Shown: positions 12,679 through 19,439 of the stretch, piece after piece
Numbering within the stretch: position 1 is the stretch's first letter
Layout of the letters: the number at the start of each line of letters is the position of its first letter
Origin: a virus
DNA length: 21,921 nt
Virus record (IMG/VR): IMGVR_UViG_3300025082_002529
Coordinates: 1 to 21,921 of that record
Strand: one strand, 5' to 3'
Notes under the pieces: generated by a model
Told to the model about the DNA's origin: nothing
What the model saw: the letters and a program-made list of their open reading frames with translations, nothing else
The model's database searches: none
Made by a program: the position numbers and the translations under genes

Positions 12679-14463
12679 ATGGCAAATGGGTCAAATAGTG
12701 ACGGAGTTGATCCCCGTCATTTCAAAGGTACCTCACCCGGTGTGCTTCATCCTAAACCTACGGGTGTGCAGAGCGGTCAGACATCGCAGTCACGAAGCTA
12801 CAATTTTTTGACTGCAATTGTTAAAGAAGTGATATCAAACCCTGAAGAGCTATTTTTAGATAGAATAGCTCATGCTTCATCAGGCGATCCAGTTGAGAAT
12901 CCAGCCGGCGATATCTCTGTGAAGCAGCAGCTAAGAGGCGCCTCAGGTGATCTTATCAGTATAGCGAATAAAGAGTGGGCCCCGTATGTTCCAATAAACT
13001 CAATCATCGCGCATATCATCGATGATCAAGCGGCCCCAGGTGCCGCGAAAGATGTCATTTGTTTTCCATTTTTTCCACCGCACCTATCACTTCCAGTAAA
13101 ACCTGGTGAGTATGTGTGGCTAATTCAGGAGGATAACAAGGGTTCTGATGTCTACTACTGGATGTGCAGGAAGGTTGGAATAAGACAGGTAGATGACATT
13201 AATCTTACACACTTAGAACGACAAAATGATGTAATCGACGCGTATAGAGCTTGGGAGAAGGGAACACCTCTCTCTGATGATAAAGTAGGTACGGTATCTG
13301 CATTTGAGAAAGCAACCGACGGTACCGGCTTAGAATCTGGTACTTCTTTTACTGAGATACACAGAACTTCCATAGCATTCAAGGAAGAGTTCACAGGTGA
13401 GCCTGTGCCACGACACGCGAAGGACTGTGCTGACTTACTTCTGCAAGGGTCAAATAATGCACACATTATGTTAGGCACTGAAAAGTTTACAATTCCTGAG
13501 GAAAATGAGAAGGACGACAGGGAACTAGCGCCATTTGAACCCACAAGAATGACTGGTGAGGCAAAGGTCGGCGCGCTAACAAAAAGAAAACCGCTGTCAC
13601 CTGCAATTGACTTATGCGTAGGCAGAAAGATCGGTGATCTTTTAGACTTTGCTGCAAAGACAAAGGATGACATGCCAGCACTGGGATTATCTGAGAGTAT
13701 GGCCGTGATGATAGGGGCCAGACCGACATCTGAAATTGACCTGCACCACATGGAAGTGGATAAGACACAGGAGGTCCAGGATAAGTTTGTAAAGGACAAG
13801 ACAGTTAAAGAGTTTATTGACTTCAATGCGTTGAACTGCTTAGGTAGGATATATATGACGAACTCAATTGACATAGACAGAACATTTGGGTTTGTCATGA
13901 ATGAGAATATCGTAGCTCGACCGGATACTAGCGGAGGTGCTGAAGGCTTCATCGGTCTAGATCCTAATGAGCGAGATGATGAGAACTCAGCAGACTTAGA
14001 CGTAACGGGTGATCAAGGGTACCCTTCAGAGCTAGTTGAAAGCATGAACTATGGAGCCATCGCAATTTACTCAACCAACTTAAGGCTACGTTCAGATGCA
14101 ACGACAAAAATTTATAATAGCCTCGGCAAGAGCATGATCACGATGACACCGCAAGGGGACATCTTCCTTCAGGCCAACACAGACGGCGGCGCAAAGATAA
14201 TCCTTGAGGCTGATGGGAACATTCGTATAGTTCCAGGTGAGAACGGCCTTGTGAAGATAGGTGAGGACCTGAAAACAGAGGACGAGGAAAATGCTGGAAT
14301 GAGGCCAGTGTGTGGCGCGATAACAGCAACTTCCTATGATCCAGCACCCGGTAGAAATGGACCATCGCTGATGGCACCCGGATTAGTCACAGGTGCTGCA
14401 GGCGGAGTTGAGCAAGGTGCCGGAGGCACCGGTGTCCTTGCGTCTAATGTGATACTAAAGTAG
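12679..14463 (+). CDS. 5: Baseplate hub/spike protein, gp5/VgrG-like
   Basis: This is a 594-residue tail protein. Residues about 100-170 (from PINSIIAHI through VICFPFFPPHLSLPVKPGEYVWLI to YYWMCRK) fit the OB-fold domain at the base of gp5/gpV/VgrG spikes. The C-terminal part (about 465-535) has short beta repeats such as GDIFLQA, AKIILEADG, NIRIVPG and LVKIGED, typical of a triple-stranded beta-helix spike. No lysozyme domain like that of T4 gp5 is apparent. The N-terminus is polar and the last 50 residues are rich in Gly, Ala and Pro. It is followed 9 bases later by the hydrophobic protein and then gp25 and gp6, the expected baseplate neighbourhood. Hub/spike is the best fit; exact T4 equivalence is not certain. 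Confidence 0.7.
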   Translation: MANGSNSDGVDPRHFKGTSPGVLHPKPTGVQSGQTSQSRSYNFLTAIVKEVISNPEELFLDRIAHASSGDPVENPAGDISVKQQLRGASGDLISIANKEWAPYVPINSIIAHIIDDQAAPGAAKDVICFPFFPPHLSLPVKPGEYVWLIQEDNKGSDVYYWMCRKVGIRQVDDINLTHLERQNDVIDAYRAWEKGTPLSDDKVGTVSAFEKATDGTGLESGTSFTEIHRTSIAFKEEFTGEPVPRHAKDCADLLLQGSNNAHIMLGTEKFTIPEENEKDDRELAPFEPTRMTGEAKVGALTKRKPLSPAIDLCVGRKIGDLLDFAAKTKDDMPALGLSESMAVMIGARPTSEIDLHHMEVDKTQEVQDKFVKDKTVKEFIDFNALNCLGRIYMTNSIDIDRTFGFVMNENIVARPDTSGGAEGFIGLDPNERDDENSADLDVTGDQGYPSELVESMNYGAIAIYSTNLRLRSDATTKIYNSLGKSMITMTPQGDIFLQANTDGGAKIILEADGNIRIVPGENGLVKIGEDLKTEDEENAGMRPVCGAITATSYDPAPGRNGPSLMAPGLVTGAAGGVEQGAGGTGVLASNVILK

Positions 14464-14472
14464 GAGTGTATT

Positions 14473-15474
14473 ATGGGAGCATTAAAAGATGTAGGTGCAA
14501 TTGGTGATGAGGCTGAGGATTCTTATGACCAGTTCAGGGCTGCTACACAGCAGACGCTGATAGACGGATATGCTTACGTAATTCCAGGTGTCGAAGATTC
14601 AGCAGTGCCCATACCTCTGCATGAGGATGCAGGAGGCCTCCCAGAGTCAGTCAGGCTTGGAGCTGCTGGCATACTGACCACACACTACGATGACTTCGAT
14701 GCTATGTGGGGAGACATGTACTTCAAAACAATGGAAGCTATTGATGATAACTTCCCGTCGGCAGGCATGCCACCTGTTACTCCGCTTATCGATCCAACAG
14801 TGCCACTTATTCCTATACTCACATTGGATCTAGGTATCCCGGACCTCCCTGAGTGGCTTCTTAAGCACCTCCCTCCGCTAATGATTAATCCAACCTGGCC
14901 ACCTGATTTTTTGGCTGCAGTGACTAAGGCATTGGCTTGTGAGCCAAAAGATCTTGCAAATATGTTAGTTGATATGGACAAAGACGGCGTCGTAGAGGCA
15001 GATAGAGTTATTGAGGCATTTGAAGCAATCTGTCCGATTACGATACCCACGATTACTATTCCTCCCATTCCGCCCCCGCCATTCCCGTGGGCATTCAACT
15101 TTGCTCCTGTTCCATCGATAGGCTTCCTCATTCCAAACTGGGAGTGGCCGAATCTTAATTTTTCGTTTTCATTGCTCTTAGAAATTGTTATAAAAGCAGG
15201 AATTAAATTTGGAGCAGCGATACCAGAGCTTATCTTAAAGATAGTCAACGGGATCGAAGAATTTCTTATTGCTTGTGTAATGTTTTTGATAGAAACTATT
15301 ATCGCTATGATCATGGAGGTCATGGCATTTTTATTGAAGATGGTCACATATGTAGCAGGTCTTATGACATTTCTTGCAAAAATAATTCCCGGTATGATAG
15401 TCGCAATTCTCGGTTGGGCCTTAGGAACCGGCATGATAGCTTACATAGCCGCTGGCTACTTTGATTTAATCTAA
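14473..15474 (+). CDS. Proline-rich baseplate-locus protein with hydrophobic C-terminus
   Basis: This 333-residue protein is not recognised. Residues about 105-215 are rich in Pro and Ile (for example PTITIPPIPPPPFPWAF near 191-207), and from about 230 to the end is nearly continuous hydrophobic sequence able to form three or four membrane helices (MFLIETIIAMIMEVMAFLLK; LAKIIPGMIVAILGWALGTG). Between them DMDKDGVVEADR (about 168-179) resembles a Ca-binding EF-hand loop (DxDxDG) without the usual final glutamate. AGGAG at 14462-14466 precedes the ATG. Flanked by hub and wedge genes, it is probably a virion protein, perhaps membrane-active during DNA entry or a tail-tip component. That is inference; an inner-membrane phage protein is the alternative. 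Confidence 0.6.
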   Translation: MGALKDVGAIGDEAEDSYDQFRAATQQTLIDGYAYVIPGVEDSAVPIPLHEDAGGLPESVRLGAAGILTTHYDDFDAMWGDMYFKTMEAIDDNFPSAGMPPVTPLIDPTVPLIPILTLDLGIPDLPEWLLKHLPPLMINPTWPPDFLAAVTKALACEPKDLANMLVDMDKDGVVEADRVIEAFEAICPITIPTITIPPIPPPPFPWAFNFAPVPSIGFLIPNWEWPNLNFSFSLLLEIVIKAGIKFGAAIPELILKIVNGIEEFLIACVMFLIETIIAMIMEVMAFLLKMVTYVAGLMTFLAKIIPGMIVAILGWALGTGMIAYIAAGYFDLI

Positions 15475-15532
15475 CAGCCACATTGAACTTATTTTACAGG
15501 TGTATATTTATAGATGCGGAGAATAATGTAAC

Positions 15533-16054
15533 ATGAGTGATGCAACAAATGCAACAGTCTCGAAGTTTAGCTTTAAGAGCGTGGGCAACGTCGTTACTGC
15601 TAGAAAGTTTGATAATACTTCTACTATAGCATCGTTAGAAAGAAGTATCGGTATTATTACACCTATCAGGCAGAGTGGTAAGGGTGAAATATTTGACATG
15701 CACACAGACGTCAGAGAGCAGTTAAAGGATAATTTAAAGAATCTCATCATGACTAACCAGGGTGAACGACTATGTCGTCATGCTTTCGGTGCAAACTTAA
15801 AAAGTGTGCTTTACGATTACACAAAAGAGAAGGAGTATATAAATTTAGTCTCAGGATTGATAAGGCAGGCAACTGAGCAATCTATGCCTGCGCTTGATAT
15901 CACAGAGGTTGAGGTGCTTGTTTTGAATAATCTTGAGAAGAATAATGCAAACTTAGCAGGCTTGGCAAAATTAAAGTTAAGAGTAATTTTTTCTGTGCCG
16001 AGTATTCGTATAGAAAATTTAGGCGTTGAAGTTGAAATGTTTATCGGAGGATAA
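15533..16054 (+). CDS. 25: Baseplate wedge subunit, gp25-like (GpW/gp25 family)
   Basis: This 173-residue protein has the gp25/GpW signature: REQLKDNLKNLIMTNQGERLCRHAFGANLKSVLYD (about 62-96), in which the helix, the TNxGER turn and the following FG..L...L pattern are conserved across contractile tails and related injection systems. The protein sits in the baseplate at the wedge-sheath boundary in T4. Residues 1-50 are a longer N-terminal extension than in T4 gp25 (132 residues). GGAGA at 15518-15522 is 10 bases from the ATG. It follows the only spacer above about 20 bases in the structural block, and gp6 follows at once, as in other T4-like phages. Its presence marks a contractile tail. Confidence 0.9.
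   Translation: MSDATNATVSKFSFKSVGNVVTARKFDNTSTIASLERSIGIITPIRQSGKGEIFDMHTDVREQLKDNLKNLIMTNQGERLCRHAFGANLKSVLYDYTKEKEYINLVSGLIRQATEQSMPALDITEVEVLVLNNLEKNNANLAGLAKLKLRVIFSVPSIRIENLGVEVEMFIGG
16046..16050 (+). promoter_or_regulatory. Shine-Dalgarno deciding a TTG start
   Basis: GGAGG lies 10 bases before TTG 16061, at the very end of the gp25-like gene. It supports TTG as the gp6 start; no ATG is available near that point in the frame. Confidence 0.6.
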
Positions 16055-16060
16055 TTTAAA

Positions 16061-17905
16061 TTGGCAAGAAATATTAAAAAAGAAGTAGCAAAGCACAAGG
16101 ATATATCGTATACAAATCGTGACTTTGACAGTATTAGGAATGAGCTAAAAAGATACACAGCTACACACTTTAATCAAAATATTGTTGATATAAGTGATGC
16201 ATCGTTAGCGGGCCTTCTAATTGACCTTGCTGCGTATGTGGGTGATGTGATGTCGTACTACATAGACCATCAGTTTAATGAGACATCAATTGAGACAGCA
16301 ATTGAGACTGAGAATATTGAGAGGTTCATTAGAGAGGCCGGCGTTGAAGTAGCTGGTCCGTCACCTGCACTTTGTGAGGTGACATTCAGAATTAGAGTTC
16401 CTGCAACGCTTAATAATGGTGAGTACTCTCCGAATAGTGTGTATCTACCTGTAATTAAATCAGGGTCAGTTGTCTCGTCAACAACAGGTGTTGACTTTGA
16501 GTTACTTGATGATGTTGACTTTTCAGAAACTGACGCAGATGATGAGCTAGTTGCAACATTCAGGATTGGCCAGCTATCCGGATCAACACCTCTTAACTTT
16601 ATTTTAGAAGCGACAGGTGTGTGCACAAGTGCAAAGTCAAAGACAGATTCATTTCCAATAGGCGATACTGTTGAACCGTTTAGAAAAATTACATTGACAA
16701 AGACCGATGTCACAGAGCTAGTGTCTGTCTACGATAACGATGGCGACAATTACTATGAGGTGAGTTCTCTGACCCAGGATACTGTTTTCAAACGTCATGC
16801 GAATAGTAGACAAGATGCAGAGTACGCTCCCGAGCGCCTGCAGATTCTTCATGCGCCGAAGCGATTTGTCAAATTTAGAACATCAACAACAGGAAAGACA
16901 ACGATAAGATTCGGCTCCGGTGATGAGACAAAGTTCGATGAAGACATAATCCCAGATCCTTCAGATCACGCAGTCACGCTTTACGGTGATAGGGAGACAT
17001 CAACAAAGATCACGATTGATCCTAACAGTTTCCTGGAGACACAGACATTAGGCATCTCTCCTAGAAATACAACAATAACAGTGAACTACAGATATGGTGG
17101 AGGTCTAAAGCATAATGTGGGAGCTGGTTTACTAAATTCTGTAAAGACGTTGATCACGTCTTTTGGAACAGCAACACCAACATCCGTCGCATCATCAATC
17201 AGAGCGTCGACAACTGTGATCAATCAACAGCCAGCAGCAGGCGGAGAGGATGAGCCAACGCTAGAAGAGTTAAGAAATATCGCGCTGTTCAATAGAAACT
17301 CACAGAACAGGGTCGTCACTAGAGAGGATCTCATAGCAAGAGTGTACGGAATGCCAACTAACTTTGGAAGAGTATTCAGAGTGTCTGTAAGAGATAATCC
17401 AAATAATCCACAAGCTGCACAACTTCACATAATTTCTAGAAATTCTAATGGAAAATTAATACTGTCGCCTGACACTCTAAAGGAAAACTTAGGCTTCTAT
17501 TTGAGCCAGTTTAGAATAGTATCTGATGCGATAGACGTTCTCGATGCAGCTATAATTAATATAGGAATAAACTATTCAGTCACAGTTGATGCAGATAGGA
17601 ATTCGAATACAGTTTTGAATATCATTAATGCTAAATTAGGAAAATACTTTAATATAAAAAATTGGCAGATTGATCAGCCTGTTATCACCGGCGAGCTTGA
17701 AAATATCGTGCTAAATACTGCCGGCGTAGTTTCAATTGTGGAGTTTTCAATAGTTGGTAAGTCAGGAGTAATTGATGACTTGGTTTATACTGATGTCTCA
17801 TATGATCCAAGAAGATACATGGATAGAGGGTATCTATTTCCACCACGAGGTGGAATGATAGAGCTCAAGTATCCTAATGACGACATTGTCGGGAGTGTTA
17901 CATAA
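16061..17905 (+). CDS. 6: Baseplate wedge subunit, gp6-like
   Basis: This 614-residue wedge protein starts at TTG with GGAGG 10 bases upstream. The N-terminus matches the gp6/gpJ family: YTNRDFDSIRNELKRY (about 18-33), then SLAGLLIDLAAYVGDVMSYYID (about 48-69), where the LIDLxAYxxxxxxYY pattern is diagnostic. The middle holds beta-rich sequence, and a later segment EELRNIALFNRNSQNRVVTREDL (about 404-426) matches the VT.eDy motif of wedge proteins. In T4, gp6 dimers form the ring that joins wedges around the hub. The stop overlaps the next ATG by one base (TAATG). Same length class as T4 gp6 (660 residues). Confidence 0.88.
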   Translation: MARNIKKEVAKHKDISYTNRDFDSIRNELKRYTATHFNQNIVDISDASLAGLLIDLAAYVGDVMSYYIDHQFNETSIETAIETENIERFIREAGVEVAGPSPALCEVTFRIRVPATLNNGEYSPNSVYLPVIKSGSVVSSTTGVDFELLDDVDFSETDADDELVATFRIGQLSGSTPLNFILEATGVCTSAKSKTDSFPIGDTVEPFRKITLTKTDVTELVSVYDNDGDNYYEVSSLTQDTVFKRHANSRQDAEYAPERLQILHAPKRFVKFRTSTTGKTTIRFGSGDETKFDEDIIPDPSDHAVTLYGDRETSTKITIDPNSFLETQTLGISPRNTTITVNYRYGGGLKHNVGAGLLNSVKTLITSFGTATPTSVASSIRASTTVINQQPAAGGEDEPTLEELRNIALFNRNSQNRVVTREDLIARVYGMPTNFGRVFRVSVRDNPNNPQAAQLHIISRNSNGKLILSPDTLKENLGFYLSQFRIVSDAIDVLDAAIINIGINYSVTVDADRNSNTVLNIINAKLGKYFNIKNWQIDQPVITGELENIVLNTAGVVSIVEFSIVGKSGVIDDLVYTDVSYDPRRYMDRGYLFPPRGGMIELKYPNDDIVGSVT

Positions 17906-19428
17906 TGTACAGAATACTGTCTGCATCGCATGACAATTACATAACTGATAAGATAATCAATAATTCTTTTAGAGCTAAGGATGCAAATGCAGGTCAAGCT
18001 GGAACACTTGATCTTTTTAAGATCTGTAACGAGACATCCTTAACAGGTTCGAAGGAACAAATTGAATTATCTAGAATTTTAATAAAGTTTGATTTAACTC
18101 CTGTAACAACAATGCAAGATAACGCAAAAATTGACGTAAATAGTAGTAATTTCAAGTGTATATTAAAACTCCATGATGTGTATGGTGGCCAAACGACTCC
18201 TTCTAATTTTCACATTATTGTTTTTCCATTAACGCAAAAGTTTGATGAAGGCAGTGGGTATGATGTGTCTCAGTTTGAAGACATAGACTCATCAAACTTC
18301 ATAACAGCATCAGTTACATCAGGCACACCTGTGCTGTGGAACCGGCAAGGTGCTTTGGCATCAGGAAGCTTAGGTGACTCAGGAATTGATGTGATTGTAA
18401 GCGGAGCGCTTGCAGGGCCTTCGGGAACAGAGACAGTCGCGATAGCACAACAGCAGTATTTTGAGAACGGAGAAGACGACCTATACGTTGATGTGACAAA
18501 ATTTGTATCAGGTGTGTACTCATCGCAGATAACAAATCATGGATTTTTAATTGCATATTCTGGAAGCTATGAACAAAATGATAAGACATATTACGTTAAA
18601 AGATTCGCGTCAAGAAATGTCTCCAACACAGCAATTCGACCAAAGCTCATAATAAAGTATGACGATAGCGTGCATGACAATCATTCAGATTTTATATTTG
18701 ATGTAACTTCGTCAATCTATCTGAATAATTTTCATTATAGTGATACAGCAAATATACTGTCGGGCGCAGGTGCTACAGCGTTAACAGGAAATGAGTGTAT
18801 GGAAGTAAAGATCGAAAGTGGAAGCTTCAAGAAGTCATTTAATGTATCGCAGGCTCTCCGAGGTGTCAACAGAATGACAGGGATGTACTCAGCTTCATTC
18901 GCTATTAGCAGCTTTGAGTCGACACTAAGAGATGACTTGTTATACTCAGGTAGCATCACGTTCAGAGAGGTATGGGGATCTACAGACGGAACTGTTTCTT
19001 TTCTTTCATCTTCTTTGACGATTAATAACAATAGTAGACTTGCATTCGAGAGTAAGCATCAAAATTTACTTGTTTCTCTGCTAAACCTAAGAGAGTCTTA
19101 TAAAGTGGGTGATGTTGTTAAGATAAGAGTGTTCTCAGAGGACAGAAACAGATCCGTTGTTTTTAAGAAGCTCCCAATTGAAAATACTAGTCAGGTATAT
19201 CATGAGATGTATTTTAGAGTAAGAGATTTTCAAACCGATGATATTATCATACCTTTCGATACGACAAATAAGTCAACAAGGCTTTCAACAGATTCATCTG
19301 GTATGTATTTTGAGTTTTACGTTGATTCACTACCAAGAGGTAGGACATATGTCTTTGATTTTTTGATCAAGAAAAATGGGTTTGATACAATCATAACTGA
19401 TGCAGCATCCAAATTTAGGGTTGAGTAG
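17905..19428 (+). CDS. Beta-rich tail/baseplate protein with DNRLRE-like domain
   Basis: This 507-residue structural protein is not a recognised T4 homologue. The N-terminal half resembles a DNRLRE-type jelly-roll repeat: RILIKFDLTPV near 57-67, CILKLHDVYGG, HIIVFPLTQKF, VLWNRQG, DDLYVDVTKFVSG near 192-204 and HGFLIAYSGSY near 212-222. Such domains are common in secreted and surface proteins and often act as scaffolds or adhesins. The rest (about 245-507) is Ser/Thr-rich beta sequence without a recognised domain. GGGAG at 17891-17895 serves the ATG. Position after gp6 and before a LamG protein suggests a peripheral baseplate or fibre-attachment role, possibly where T4 has gp7/gp8, by location only. 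Confidence 0.62.
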   Translation: MYRILSASHDNYITDKIINNSFRAKDANAGQAGTLDLFKICNETSLTGSKEQIELSRILIKFDLTPVTTMQDNAKIDVNSSNFKCILKLHDVYGGQTTPSNFHIIVFPLTQKFDEGSGYDVSQFEDIDSSNFITASVTSGTPVLWNRQGALASGSLGDSGIDVIVSGALAGPSGTETVAIAQQQYFENGEDDLYVDVTKFVSGVYSSQITNHGFLIAYSGSYEQNDKTYYVKRFASRNVSNTAIRPKLIIKYDDSVHDNHSDFIFDVTSSIYLNNFHYSDTANILSGAGATALTGNECMEVKIESGSFKKSFNVSQALRGVNRMTGMYSASFAISSFESTLRDDLLYSGSITFREVWGSTDGTVSFLSSSLTINNNSRLAFESKHQNLLVSLLNLRESYKVGDVVKIRVFSEDRNRSVVFKKLPIENTSQVYHEMYFRVRDFQTDDIIIPFDTTNKSTRLSTDSSGMYFEFYVDSLPRGRTYVFDFLIKKNGFDTIITDAASKFRVE

Positions 19429-19439
19429 TGGTAGTTTAA

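Noticed and set aside
13155-13952. Long minus-strand open frame (265 codons) opposite the hub/spike gene
   Set aside because: It lies fully within a well-supported + strand gene, shows no recognisable domain, and no other minus-strand gene is present in the window.
14685-15434. Minus-strand open frame (249 codons) opposite the hydrophobic protein
   Set aside because: The predicted protein is Ile/Ser/Gly-rich low complexity, as expected from the complement of a hydrophobic coding strand, and it lacks a supporting start signal.
15505-15512. TATTTATA, the exact reverse complement of the T4 late promoter TATAAATA, in the spacer before the gp25-like gene
   Set aside because: It points to the minus strand, where there are no genes to transcribe, and an 8-base AT word is expected by chance more than once in a window this AT-rich.
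15475-15532. Sigma-70-type promoter before the gp25-like gene (TTGAAC with TATATT)
   Set aside because: The spacing between the boxes is only 14 bases, too short for a usual promoter; the spacer otherwise holds just the Shine-Dalgarno.
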